NCBI GenBank assembly: GCA_020466095.1
Contig: CM035807.1
Location: 113,723,286-113,787,285, forward strand
Origin: Chlorops oryzae
Lineage: Eukaryota > Arthropoda > Insecta > Diptera > Chloropidae
DNA: 64,000 bases
Direction: 5' to 3'
Shown here in pieces: positions 9,641 through 20,853 of the stretch. Within the stretch, counting starts at the first letter, position 1, and every line of letters starts with the position of its first letter. The notes beneath the pieces were generated by a model. The model was not told the origin of the DNA, did no database searches, and worked only from the letters and a program-made list of their open reading frames with translations. A program made the position numbers and the translations under genes.

Positions 9641-12124
9641 TAATAATAAAATTATTTTGTTCTTCTTCTTAAGTTGTTTATTCTTCTTCTTTAAAAAAAA
9701 AAAATGTATATTACTTTTGACCCTATCAGACAACTAAGGTTTCTTATTAAGTGAGGAAGTAGGACTAAGACTGGCTGTGTGCCAAATTGAGGCCCATTTC
9801 CATTACAATCTCAGATTTCCATGGAATTCGTTTGGGAAACGCTGCTTGAAATTTCAGTCGAAGGAAAGCTTTATTAAATACTTGTAAGATACTTTATAAT
9901 AATTTGTACTAATCCCCAATGAGCCTTCATTCCAATTCAATTTCTTTCGAGTTATTTAATCTAATCAATTGGTTTTTGCTTAAGTAATAAAACATGTACT
10001 TATTGCCGTCTTACTTAGATGAGTACGAAGAAATTTTCCTTCAATTTTAAGCCATTTGCACCTAATTTACATGGCCATTTTAAGATAAGAGAGCACACAT
10101 ACACATCCAAATCCAAACATATTTCAAAACAATTTGATTTCCAAAGAAGAGGAAAAACAAATTCATCCATAGAAGATCAAATGCGGCATGGCAAGCCAAT
10201 CAGAAACGCCGCAAGGGGAGCTCAAAAACCTCCCTAACCCGTCCTGAAATCCAGACAAAATTTTCTTAAAGTGGAGCCTTTTTGAACACTCCTCAAAGAA
10301 ATTCTGGCTGCGTGCACGAACCAAGTGTGTGATTTTATTGATTGAATGATTCCCTCATATGTTAGGTGCAAAAATATTGAAGATCTCACAATGATCGACT
10401 GCCTTCGATCACAACAGGCAGTTCAAGCTACCGAGTATGGGCCGATTTAGTCCACTCCAGAGCAAAGCAGCATTTAAAGAGAGAATAATGCTTCGTTTCC
10501 AATAATGCAGAAATTCCTTCAAATACTTAAAATATGTGCAGGGCCCGGATCTAGCTTTTTTGCCACTCTGCGCAAGAATATTCTTTGCCGGGCCAATGAG
10601 GGTCCTAAGGGGATATTGTTTTCGCATATTTATGCAAAATTTCCGCCCCTCAAAGTGACGCTCTGGGATTTTCCCCGCATGCAAGCCCATTAAATCGGGG
10701 CCTGATTGAGGACATTCCCATACGGACGCGACACTTGCGTGAGCAATTTTAAAGGCCCGCATTCAACAAAGCGGTGAATAGTACTTTTGTTTCTAAATAC
10801 TTTTATGTTAATCCAAATTTCTATGCAGATCGGATAAATACGGACGCGACAAACCGATAACTTTTTCACAAAATGGAGACATACTACTTAAGATCGAGAC
10901 ATAATAATTCTTTCGACCAGTTTTGAAACAGCAAATCAGAATTTATTGATCACAAAGGAATATTTTCGAATATGCATTGATCAAAAAAAAAACAAGATTT
11001 TTTTCTTTCATCCAAACAAAAAGAAACTTATTTTAAAATACCCGTTCTTTTGGTATAAGAAACAAGTATTTTTTAAAAATCTATTACGATTAATCAATAT
11101 CTATTTTTATGCTTTTCAATTAAAAAGAATTTCAATGCATTTTCATTATTTAAAATAACAAAAAAATATATAAATATTTTGTTATGAAATCGCAAAGTTT
11201 CAGGTTCACGTCAAGAATGATTTATTGTAATGAGCCCAATTAAAAATAGCCGAAAAAAATATTATCAAAAAAGAAATTTGGACTCGCCGTCTACCCTCCT
11301 CCATCAAATGTTATCGCAAACTTTAAAGTGAAAACTATCCCCCTTCCCCTTCTAAGTAGCGTAAATGTAAGTACAATGAATTGTAGAAAATATTTTTTCT
11401 GAAGAGTAAATGATTCAAAAATAAGTATAATCCGATAGGATTACCTTATCTGAACGTTATCGTTAATAGTCCTAAAATTTAATTGCGTTATTGGTTTCAT
11501 GTTTTCGTGAATGGGTTAACTTTTGAAGAAGCTCAAGGCTTGAGTTTATAACTCCAGCTATATGTTGGGACAGCAGAAGCTTTCATAGACCAGGATGTCG
11601 AATTGTATTTAAAGAGAGATTTTTATTCTCAAAGACGATTTTTAAAAGGTGTTGCTTTACGAGAGGCAACAAGTCGAATGGAGGCATTAGCTTAAAATGC
11701 CTCCTCAATGCATTCCCTGAGGAGCAAGATTGTCTGCACGAATGCTCTAGGGTAATCATTCAAAATCACACTTGCTTACAAATAATTTTTTATTTTTTCA
11801 GGAGTCCTAAGTTCACTTTTATTATTGCCTCTGGCTCTCAAAACACGAAAAACAATATTTAAAAATATCTTTATGAAGGAGTTTTTTTTATATACTTATT
11901 TATTTTTGAAATAAAAAATAATAATTTTTTCATCTTCTTGGAGCAGAACTCGAGAGTGCATCATCCAATTTGAATTATCTCGAACGCTTCCATTAAAAAA
12001 AAAAAATTATTAAATATTTTTTTACGTGTTTGTAAGGCCAAAGCCCATAAGCAAAGTGCACCTAGATATCCTGGGAAAAAATTCTTTAAGCTATTGTTAT
12101 AAACATGCCTCGGAATTTGAATAT
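9641..12124. other. Non-coding stretch between the inverted repeats, no gene recognised
   Basis: Short open frames exist but none is conserved or supported by splice context. The phrase ATACGGACGCGAC occurs twice (about 10721 and 10836). A degraded element may lie here, but I see no clear termini. Confidence 0.35.
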
Positions 12125-12530
12125 GTAAAAAAATGAAAAAAATATTCAAAAAATATTCAAAAAAATATTCAAAAAGTATTCAAAAAATATTCAAAAAATA
12201 TTCAAAAAATATTCAAAAATATTCAAAAAATATTCAAAAAGTATTCAAAAAATATTCAAAAAATATTCAAAAATATTCAAAAAATTCAAAATATTCAAAA
12301 AGTATTCAAAAAATATTCAAAAAATATTCAAAAAATATTCAAAAAATATTCAAAAATATTCAAAAAATTCACAGTCAAAAATTCCAAATTAGTTCGATTT
12401 AGTATGCCTATTAAAATGTTGAATTGTCAAATTAACAAAAAAAAAGCCTACTTCAGTGAATAAAATATTCAAAAAGCACAGTAAAATGCAAAAAAATAAT
12501 TCAAAAAAATTCAAAATATTTAAAATTCGA
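12125..12530 (+). repeat. (AATATTCAAAAA)n minisatellite with flanking dispersed repeat
   Basis: About 240 bp of 12-bp-class AATATTCAAAAA units, followed by sequence inverse to 9290-9420 (GACTGTGAAT reversed, TAAAATGTTGAATTGTCAAA, GCCTACTTCAGTGAAT). The Lys/Ile/Gln-rich open frame is only the translation of the repeat. Confidence 0.8.
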
Positions 12531-12692
12531 GCTCTAGTTATAAATTACGAAAAACCTGATCTAAATTCCTCATACTTTTGTTTAACCCTTTGAAATCAAA
12601 CAATCATATTGTTGAATTGAAAGAACATTTGCGATCCAGTAATATATCATGGATCGTTAGCTGCGATTCAGAAGAATTCTTTGGACTTATGA

Positions 12693-12847
12693 CTGGTTTC
12701 CAATAGCGCATCACTTCCTGCATATATTGAACACATATAAATATAGGAAGGTAGTTGCAATGAAAAGCATAGTTGATTGAAACTGGTTCCATACGTTTGC
12801 ACTTGTTTGAAATTTCAGGAAATATCTGAGCGACTATTGGAAACCAG
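12693..12847 (+). mobile_element. 155-bp MITE (CCTGGTTTCC family), copy 3, both ends visible
   Basis: Left CTGGTTTCCAATAGCGC is inverse to right GCGACTATTGGAAACCAG. The inside has TTGATTGAAACTGGTTCCAT, shared with copies near 1.8, 2.6 and 16.4 kb. Confidence 0.65.
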
Positions 12848-12871
12848 GCATAACTCAAGAGATCATGACTT

Positions 12872-13018
12872 GTAGAGTGTACTCTCTCCTTGCGGAGTCT
12901 CCTCTTAAGCGGACACTTTTTGGGAATGCTAAAGTATTCCTGCTTCTCAAATAGTTTCCTCTTAAGCGGACATATTTTTCGGTCCCGCAGATGTCCGCTT
13001 AAGAGAGAGCGCACTGTA
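12872..13018. mobile_element. 147-bp pogo/Tigger-like TIR element
   Basis: Repeated CTCTTAAGCGGACA words run in both orientations, and the right end reads TAAGAGAGAGCGCACTGTA. The reverse complement therefore starts TA-CAGTGCGCTCTC, a pogo-type terminus with TA. The left end is less exact (GAGTGTACTCTCTCC). Confidence 0.5.
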
Positions 13019-13267
13019 CATCCTGCTTAAGAAGCTTCTATCCCGTACATTTTATACTCAGAAGAATCTTATGTAGTCTCTTCCCATATATCCCCTGGAT
13101 TTTTTTTTAATGAAATCCGTCATTTTTTTGAGAAACTTTTTTAAAATCCTGCCTTCCAAGCAAAGTCATGTGACAACGCCGCCCCGGAATGTCTCAAAAT
13201 AAGGCCGAAATTCCGACAATTTGATTTTAATGATTTAGAAGAACAAATACTTGATTTGCTAAAAATG

Positions 13268-13695
13268 CCCCTACACTCTAAAAAAATGGAAGTAAAATTA
13301 CGTTTATAAATACTGTAAATTTACCCGAAAATATGTTTACTTTTGTGCCAAAAATGTGTAAATGGTAATTTTTGTGTAATTTTGCACATGCGTAATGCAT
13401 ATTTACCTAAAATGCGCACATTTAATCAATGAATGTTTAGGTTTACTATAAAAATACTAATTTTACACACCTTTAGTAATTTTATTATTATGAATGTTTA
13501 TTTTTGCGGGAAAAAGGCCTAATTTTACATAATGTATGTTTAAAATACACAGGGAAGGTTTCCTTTAATTCACATCTAATGCATAATTTTACACATTTGA
13601 GGTTGAAAATTAATTTGTTGTGTAAACTTACGTTTATAATAGAAGGTAACCTCTTTCCTACTTTAATGGAAGGAAATATTTTTAAGAGTGTAGGG
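13268..13695. mobile_element. 428-bp MITE with CCCTACACTCTWAAAAA termini
   Basis: Left CCCTACACTCTAAAAAA is inverse to right TTTTTAAGAGTGTAGGG. The interior repeats TTTACACA/GTGTAAAT-type words many times. No transposase is present. Confidence 0.75.
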
Positions 13696-15750
13696 ACTTT
13701 TCTCCCCCAAAGTCTTCGTTAAGGCCCCAAAATGTTCCTTAACTTAGAGGTGATTACCTCAAACTGGAAAAAGTGCTATAAGCATTATTCTACTTGATGT
13801 TCTTTGAAGTCAATGGGGCTCTGATATCTTCCGCCCCCCGCCTGTCTACACCCATATATCCAGATAAAATTTCCTTTTTCCTCATTGTGACTTAAAAAGT
13901 GCTGAATTGGCAAGTAATTTCGATTAGAAGAGCCCCAACTTTTAACGGAATAATATTGTTTTATTAAATTGCTCGCAGATTGTTTATTTTCATTTCGAGA
14001 TTATGATCAATCAGCATTTCCTAGGGCTCACATAACTGTTTATTTTTATTTTTTTTTTTGCACAATCTTATCTTCTGTCGATCGAGCAGAGGAACACGTG
14101 TGAAACTATGATTTCAACAATATTACTACGAATTTCGGAATGCGACTGACTCAAGTATCAATAAATAAATAAATAAATAAAAAAATAAATTCAATAATTT
14201 CTAATTAAATGAAAATTCAACTTCGACTTTAATAAAAATTATGATTATAATTATATTTAATGATGAAGAAGTTTTTTATTTCTTTTTTTTTGTATCCAAG
14301 CAGGTCTCAAAGAATTCTTCTCACCTTCAAAAAAAATTTTTTTTTCTAATTCTCGGATTTACACGGATAATGTCCACTCGATGTCAAACTAATTATGATC
14401 TCACAGTTTTAAAGTTTCTCCTTAATTACACTTAATCGTATATTAATTGAAAATTTTACAAAAAATTTTATTCCCTCTGGATTTTGGACTCGCTAAAAGG
14501 GCACCAATCTCTATTGACCCTGGTTTGTTTGAGGTCTGCACTATTATTTTATTTTTTAATTTCTCAAACTATTTTCGATTTAGAAATTTTCGATTTATTT
14601 TGGAAATTAAAATTTTATTTGTTTTAATTTAAATAATTTTTTTAAATTTCGTTTTTGTTTTTTTTTTACTCCATTCTTGTAGGTTTTTTGGATTTTCTCG
14701 GTTATTTCCTGAGTGTGTCCGGCACGTCGGAACGCGTGATAACGACTGTTCCGATGTTTCTGAATGAAAATCGTTTTCATTATTATATGCAGTAGTATGT
14801 AGTTAACTACTGGAGATATGTACGCATACGGCTCGTGGCGCATATTGTTGTTATTGTCGCTATTGTTGTAGCTGCTCTTCATTTTATTTAGCTACATACA
14901 TGTATGAAATGCATATCTATCGCGAGAGAGAGAGAGGGAGAGTGAGTGAGGAGCAAAAGCCGGCATTCATATCTTAATTTAACTTTTCAAATGACGATTT
15001 TTGCTTACTCAAAAATATGAAAACAACCGCCGTCAGGTCTAGGAAACGTGCGAAAAAATTAACTTTTTTTATAAAATTTCTTTAAATATCCCGCTCGGTA
15101 TTTTTGTTTACCAAGCGATTTTCTTCTTTGGACGTGAAGCGTGAGGGCTTAAATCAAAAAAAAAAAGTTTAAAAATTCAATTCTCACGCTCAATTCTCCG
15201 ATAGAATGCTATGGCAAGCACCTTGCAGGAACAAATTGATCCCCTAAAATGGAAGTTTTCTAAAGACTACAGTTTCTAAAAGTCATCATAGCATTTCCAG
15301 TTTGGGATAAACCGTTGCTTCCATTGCAAAAGTACTCCCTATATTCAGCTTAGGCAGATTCGCTACAGTTTTTTTTTAAATCGAGCTCGAAAATGTGTGG
15401 CCGCAAATTAAGTTGCGCCATACTCATGGCTATATCTCTTAACCCGTTCAATATATCATTTTTCTATCTATGACAAAGTTTTAGCCCAGACTCGAAAAAA
15501 ATAGTTGTGCTACTAACTGATCAGAAAAAACTACATCTAGTAGCTATAAATTGCAATAATTTCGAAAATTTCTCGACTTTTTCACCTCTTTTTAGTATTT
15601 CTGGCCCTTAACTCTCAAATCGGTAAGAATTTTTTTGAAAAGTTTTGATTAAAATATAGAAAAATTATAAGTGAAAAACTTCTTCGAGTACACTAACTTC
15701 ATCTGAGCGGTGCTTGATACCCATTTTGGCACTGAAAAGTTGAAATTTTT
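13696..15750. other. Non-coding, no gene recognised
   Basis: A+T-rich with an (AAAT)n run near 14158-14190 and a short GAGA run near 14923. Small open frames lack conserved residues or splice support. Confidence 0.35.
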
Positions 15751-16197
15751 TACACTGAGCGAAATTTACCATGATTTTTTAAAAAAATGCGCATTGTTAT
15801 TCACAGTCCTTTTGATTTTCGAGCAGAAAAAAAATTTCAAACAAAAAATTGTTGAGTCAACAACATTTTTAGTTGATTTAAAGGAAATATGTTTAATTAC
15901 ATTTCTTTTCGTTCGGTATAATTCTCATTTGGTTTATAAATTTGGACATATAAGATATTCATTCATCTTAGAATTTTTTAAGCATTTCGAAAGCAGTCAC
16001 GACAACGGAGTGATGAAATCGGTTGAAGTCCATCCGATGGCTGTTTTTGGGTTATGTTCAATTCATCCTGAAATATGATTGATTCAAAAGGAAAAGCAAG
16101 AAAAATTGTTAAAATATTAATATTCCTTGTTGAAGCCGTTTTGTATGTTTTTCCTTTTGATTTAACCAGTTTTCTGGTTGATTTTTTTCTCTGTGTG
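15751..16197 (+). mobile_element. TIR element (CACWGAGARAAA family), copy 2
   Basis: Starts TACACTGAGCGAAATTTACC and ends TTTTTTTCTCTGTGTG. Its body is the inverted counterpart of 4776-5624 without the 246-bp insertion found there. It is non-coding; open frames over it are chance. Confidence 0.7.
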
Positions 16198-16369
16198 CCC
16201 AACTTTTTCATCCATTGTTTGAAATCCCATTGCTCCAACAAACATATTATATCTCCATATATTTTCAGATATAAAGATTTGAATCTGTGAAGAAAGAAAA
16301 ATTAATTAGCTCATTTTAAACTTTTAAATATTTATCGACGCCTACAAAAGTGCGTCGTAATTCCTGCAA

Positions 16370-16495
16370 ATATTCAACTTGGCAAAATATATGAAAGCAA
16401 TTTCAATCAACAGCGCTTTTAATTGTAAGTACTTCCCTACATTTGCGTATGTTGAATATTTTCAGGATTTACCGCGCTCTATTGGACACCAGGAA
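16370..16495 (+). repeat. Dispersed MITE-like repeat (CCTGGTTTCC family), copy 4
   Basis: Contains TTTCAATCAACAGCGCTTTT, GCGTATGTTGAATATTTTC and ends GCGCTCTATTGGACACCAGG, parallel to the copies near 2.6 and 12.7 kb. Degenerate. Confidence 0.4.
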
Positions 16496-16497
16496 TT

Positions 16498-17696
16498 AAT
16501 TGAAAAGAAAAACCCAGACCCACCATCATGATAAAAATATACTTTTGTGTTCTAATTAAAGCGCAACAGAAAAAATCGAGTCTCATATTCACTTTCACCC
16601 CAAGGTCCACAGACGAGGACAATACTAATGCCTCATGCAAACGTATTCGTTACAATAATCCAATAACTGGAGCGACGGACACTAAACTGTTCTCCACAAA
16701 TTCACGTTGACAGCTCCACGACAAATCATGTACATATATGTATCATGTTCGTACATGTATTCGGCTAAGAACTTTAGAGCCTAAAACGCGCTTTGGTAAA
16801 TCGATCTACAATTGTTTTACAATACAATTTGGGTACGTGAGAATAGTGCGAACGGTGAGGGTTTTTAAGACGATTAGCGGGAAATGGAGTGGAAATCGAG
16901 AATCGGTTTCATGATTGATTGATTGGTTTATTGGCTGCAGATTTTCTGTAGTTACAATTGTTTTTTTTTTTCCTTTTCTCTCCTAAGTTAAAACCCTCGC
17001 CTTGTAATAAGGCCACAATCGGTTTTCTGTAACTCTAAGCGCTTTTGATGTGATTAAGACAATGTGATTCCGTTGATAAGCCACCGCACAATTCAGTCGA
17101 GAGCACATGCACTTATTGAGTATGTATTTCAAAAAGAAGAAATAATTGAACCTGATTGAATTTTCAAACTAGGAAATTGATTTTTAAACTCGAGCTATGC
17201 TTATATTTAACGCTCTTATCATTTACAGTTTTCACAGTTCAAAGGGTTTATCTTCAATGGCTGCGGCTTCGTGTCTAAAAGTAGTACCTTTTGCTAATTG
17301 TGGCGCCATTTCTTTTTTAAAACTGTGTGCATTAACTTTTGCTCGTAGGTCTGAAAAAAATTTACTCAAATTAAAATATGCTTTAGTACATTTTTAGCTC
17401 CCAACTAAGCGTACTTTTGTTAAATATTCAAAGACACATTGTATGCCGACTGCGCCCCCTCAGTCTGAAAGAGGTTTTAACGTTTTGTTGATTTTTGGAT
17501 AATTAGATAGAAAGTACCAAGTAAAGTAGGTACTGCCAGTATCCTTGAAATATGTATCTTTGAAAAATCCTTTTTAGTAAGCCCTTATTGAAAATTTTAT
17601 ATCGCAAAACCTACATAATTAAGTTAAACAGATAAAACAAATGACAACAGATAGTTAACAAAATAAGTAATGCCAAAATAAAAATTTTTTTGATGT
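16498..17696. other. Non-coding, no gene recognised
   Basis: No conserved protein, RNA or transposon end was identified. Confidence 0.35.
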
Positions 17697-17758
17697 TACA
17701 CTGAGAAAATTTTTGTCCACAAAATAAAAAATATAACTAAAATAGTTTTGTTCAGTGT
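17697..17758. mobile_element. Very short TIR element (62 bp)
   Basis: TACACTGAGAAAATTTT at the left is roughly inverse to AAATAGTTTTGTTCAGTGTA at the right, with TA borders. The termini resemble those of the 4.8/15.8-kb MITE, so it may be an internally deleted relative. Confidence 0.45.
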
Positions 17759-18485
17759 ATCCCCGTATTCTCGCCGGTCACACTTATGAAATATGTTTCG
17801 AAAACATCCCATTTGAATGCATGAGAAAGAAAGAGAAACGAAGATTGTTTGGGAACATTCAACAAACAACTGTCTCTTTACTTCGCACGTCTTTCTCTAC
17901 TTACATATTGTTTCAAAACAGTACTTTTGAAAAGTACCTCCAAATTTTTCATTCATCCCAAAACAAAATTCCTATCAGAATCAAAACGAATCTTTGCGAG
18001 ATACAATTTACAAAAGCGTAGGTACATGAAAACCTTCACCTAGACTGAAGTTCTGCCGGATAAGCCCACCCCATACCCAGTGCTGCAATTTACCTAGGTA
18101 CATTTATCAATACCTTGCGCCTGGATCTAGGTATTCTTAAAATTTGTACCTAGTACCTAGAGATGGAGAACTATCGATAGTTGCGACCATTGAGGCCTTT
18201 AACACTAGTCAATTATTGATGTCAATCCTCACATTTTGGCCGAGCAGAGTGCGGGAATTTCGATAGTCTCGATAGTCGATAGTCTGAAATATCGATAGTA
18301 TCGGAAGATATATTTTAAAATTTAAACTACTTAATTTCATTAGAAAATTGCTAGTGATTTTGATCAATTTAAACAATTTAATAAAATACTGTGCATAAGT
18401 ATCACGTGGTAATATACAAGAAGGCGAATTTTAAAACCTTTCTTACTCAATTCTACGTACTTTGTAACCAGCACTGATGCTTGGC

Positions 18486-18955
18486 CAGTGCTGCCAACTC
18501 CTCAGATGAAAAAAGCGCTGATTAATTTTCAAAACGCGCTAAAAAGCACCGGAAATCAATGATCCCCAATTTCTAATTTCAAAAAGCGCTAAATCAACCA
18601 AAAGAAAGCGTTTTTGGAAGGGAACGTGTTGTTTTTCTAAAAAGATCATAGTATATTTTGATGTTTGTTTTCCTTTGAATATTTATTATATAACAAATGA
18701 TTAAAAATGCTTCTTACAAGTCTGCCTTTAGATTAGAAACGCTGCGACTAAGACACCGAACAACCATCTCTTTCTTTCCCATATGCCATTCTATATCACA
18801 AAATAGTGACGCAAAATGATTCTCTAGTGACTAGAGTCTAGTATAAATGCAATCGCAATATTAAAGCTGCCAGATTCATCATTGGTTCATCTTACAGCCG
18901 CGGGCAGTCCAAAAGCGCTAGATCTAGCGCGAAAAGCGCTAAGTTGGCATCACTG
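18486..18955. mobile_element. hAT-type MITE (CAGTGCTGCCAACT ends)
   Basis: Left CAGTGCTGCCAACTCCTC is inverse to right TTAGCGCTAAGTTGGCATCACTG, read as AAGTTGGCATCACTG. It interrupts the 5' side of the first, partial 416-bp repeat unit: the right flank CCGGTAAAAGCTCCGC corresponds to CCGGAAAGAGCTCCGC in later units. The 8-mers at the two borders do not match. Confidence 0.55.
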
Positions 18956-19087
18956 CCGGTAAAAGCTCCGCAATGAACGTGTTTGCTCATGTTCGCCTAC
19001 GACCTCTAGTTCAAAAACAAATAAATGGAGTGTAAGTCAGCTCTAAAGAAGTTATTGAGGTGAATGATTGGAAAGCTATAAAGGCTC

Positions 19088-19266
19088 AGCTTCTCTTGAT
19101 AGAACGTTACTTAACTTAACTTATAGAAATCTGTTTTCCACAGATTCTTATCTTAACTCAAATTAGGTTTTCAGTAACTGCACCCATATAAAATATACTA
19201 AACATATCACACTCAGCTGATTAAATAAGTAAAGTTAAGTTACGTTCAATCAAGAGTAACTAAGCT
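19088..19266. mobile_element. 179-bp TIR element inserted in the partial 416-bp unit
   Basis: AGCTTCTCTTGATAGAACGT and ACTTAACTTAACTT at the left are inverse to AAGTTAAGTTACGTTCAATC and AAGAGTAACTAAGCT at the right. The later 416-bp units lack this segment, so it is an insertion. Confidence 0.65.
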
Positions 19267-19511
19267 GTAAAGGGAATTTATATTTCTTTGGGAAGGAAAA
19301 TACAAAAGTATTTTCATATGGCTGGAAAATATAGAGTTTTCCAGGAATTTTCTTCTCGCGCATTTTCTTTATGATCCAAGGAAATATTCAGCAACGAAAA
19401 GTTATTGAAAACCCTGTAGGAAATGTCTCCCTGGCATAGGCATCAATGCATTAAGGAGCACAATATCATTTATTTGAGTGAAAAAGACATTCTGCTCAAT
19501 TTTGAAAAGAG

Positions 19512-19546
19512 TATAAATAGCGCGACAATACGTGAGCTCCATCAGT
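19512..19546 (+). promoter_or_regulatory. TATA/Inr core promoter, repeat unit 1
   Basis: TATAAATA at 19512-19519 and TCAGT at 19542-19546, with the initiator A 32 bp after the first T, the normal arthropod TATA-to-start distance. The first ATG downstream opens a short frame (MNVFVHDRLRPLLQ...) ending at TAA after 23 residues unless the GGA/GTAAGT donor is spliced. Confidence 0.55.
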
Positions 19547-19929
19547 GCGTTGCCAGCCGTCGGCCCGAAAAGAGCTCCGATATGAACGTGTTTGTTCATG
19601 ATCGCCTACGACCTCTACTTCAAAAACAAATAAATGGAGTAAGTCAGCTCTAAAGAGGTCATTGAGGTGAATGATTGAAAAGCTATAAAAGTAATTTATA
19701 TTTCTTTGGGAAGGAAAATACAAAAGTATTTTCATATGGCTGGAAAATAAAGAGTTTTCTAGGAATTTTCTTCTCGCGCATTTTCTTTACGATCCAAGAA
19801 AATATTCAGCAACGAAAAGTTGCCGAAAACCCTGTAGGAAATGTCTCCCTGGCATAGGCATCAATGCATTAAGGAGCACAATAAAATTTATTTGAGTGAA
19901 AAAGACATTCTGCTCAATTTTGAAAAGAG

Positions 19930-19964
19930 TATAAATAGCGTGACAATACGTGAGCTCCATCAGT
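19930..19964 (+). promoter_or_regulatory. TATA/Inr core promoter, repeat unit 2
   Basis: TATAAATA at 19930-19937 and TCAGT at 19960-19964, same spacing as in unit 1. The downstream frame carries a small deletion (CTACCATCTAG for CTACGACCTCTAG) that changes the reading frame. Confidence 0.55.
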
Positions 19965-20345
19965 GCGTTGCCAGCATTCGGACCGGAAAGAGCTCCGCAA
20001 TGAACGTGTTTGCTCATGTTCGCCTACCATCTAGTTCAAAAACAAATAAATGGAGTAAGTCAGCTCTAAAGAGGTCATTGAGGTGAATGATTGAAAAGCT
20101 ATAAAAGTAATTTATATTTCTTTGGGAAGGAAAATACAAAAGTATTTTCATATGGCTGGAAAATATAGAGTTTTCCAGGAATTTTCTTCTCGCGCATTTT
20201 CTTTACGATCCAAGGAAATATTCAGCAACGAAAAGTTATCGAAAACCCTGTAGGAAATGTCTCCCTGGCATAGGCATCAATGCATTAAGGAGCACAATAT
20301 CATTTATTTGAGTGAAAAAGACATTCTGCTCAATTTTGAAAAGAG

Positions 20346-20380
20346 TATAAATAGCGTGACAATACGTGAGCTCCATCAGT
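20346..20380 (+). promoter_or_regulatory. TATA/Inr core promoter, repeat unit 3, facing the minisatellite
   Basis: TATAAATA at 20346-20353 and TCAGT at 20376-20380. A transcript starting at 20378 would meet its first ATG at 20416, and that frame runs without interruption into the 11-bp minisatellite. Confidence 0.6.
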
Positions 20381-20415
20381 GCGTTGCCAGCCGTCGGCCC
20401 GGAAAGAGCTCCGAT

Positions 20416-20853
20416 ATGAACGTGTTTGTTCATGATCGCCTACGACCTCTAGTTCAAAAACAAATAAATGGAGTTCTATACGAAGGCTATACGAAGGCGA
20501 TACGAAGGCTATACGAAGGCCATACGAAGACTATACGAAGGCTATACGAAGGCTGTACGAAGGCTATACGAAGGCAATACGAAGGCCATACGAAGGCTAT
20601 ACGAAGGCTTTGCGAAGGCTATACGAACGCCATACGAAGGCTATACGAAGGCTATACGAAGGCTATACGAAGGCCATACGAAGGCCATACGAAAGCTATA
20701 CGAAGGCTATGCGAAGGCTATACGAAGGCTTTACGAGTGCTATACGAAGGCCATACGAAGGCCATACGAAGGCTATACGAAGGCTGTACGAAGGCTATAC
20801 GAAGGCCATACGAAGGCTATACGAAGGCTACACGAAGGCTACACGAAGGCTAA
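20416..20853 (+). CDS. Possible repeat-peptide ORF driven by unit-3 promoter (hypothetical)
   Basis: Not a recognised family. The first ATG after the predicted start site gives about 20 residues encoded by the 416-bp unit (MNVFVHDRLRPLVQKQINGV). These are followed by repeats of an 11-residue, strongly basic motif (LYEGYTKAIRR and variants) until a CTAAACG unit supplies TAA. The frame also extends upstream to an ATG at 20257, but that part overlaps the TATA box and start site. Absence of stops is expected from the repeat itself, so the open frame alone is weak evidence. What supports it is the promoter spacing and first-ATG position. A longer 488-residue frame beginning at 20468 in another phase encodes the same motif. 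Confidence 0.25.
   Translation: MNVFVHDRLRPLVQKQINGVLYEGYTKAIRRLYEGHTKTIRRLYEGCTKAIRRQYEGHTKAIRRLCEGYTNAIRRLYEGYTKAIRRPYEGHTKAIRRLCEGYTKALRVLYEGHTKAIRRLYEGCTKAIRRPYEGYTKATRRLHEG

Larger units (their letters stand above)
18956..20474 (+). repeat. 416-418-bp tandem repeat array, each full unit with its own core promoter
   Basis: Three full units (starting at the GGAATTTTCTTCTCGCGC word: 19344, 19762, 20178) and one partial upstream unit. Units are 95% or more alike. Each contains TATAAATA followed 30 bp on by TCAGT, then an ATG, an AATAAA-containing CAAATAAATGG, and GGAGTAAGTC, which looks like a 5' splice donor. Unit 3 loses that donor because the minisatellite begins there. TATA, initiator and AATAAA in this order also fit tandem LTR-like sequences; no retroelement body is present. 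Confidence 0.85.

Noticed and set aside
12133..12402. Lys/Ile/Phe/Gln repeat protein
   Set aside because: Translation of the AATATTCAAAAA minisatellite, with an inverse copy at 9.3-9.6 kb that does not preserve a frame.
18486..18963. 8-bp target duplication of the CAGTGCTGCCAACT MITE
   Set aside because: The flanking 8-mers TGCTTGGC and CCGGTAAA do not match, so only the terminal inverted repeats support the element.
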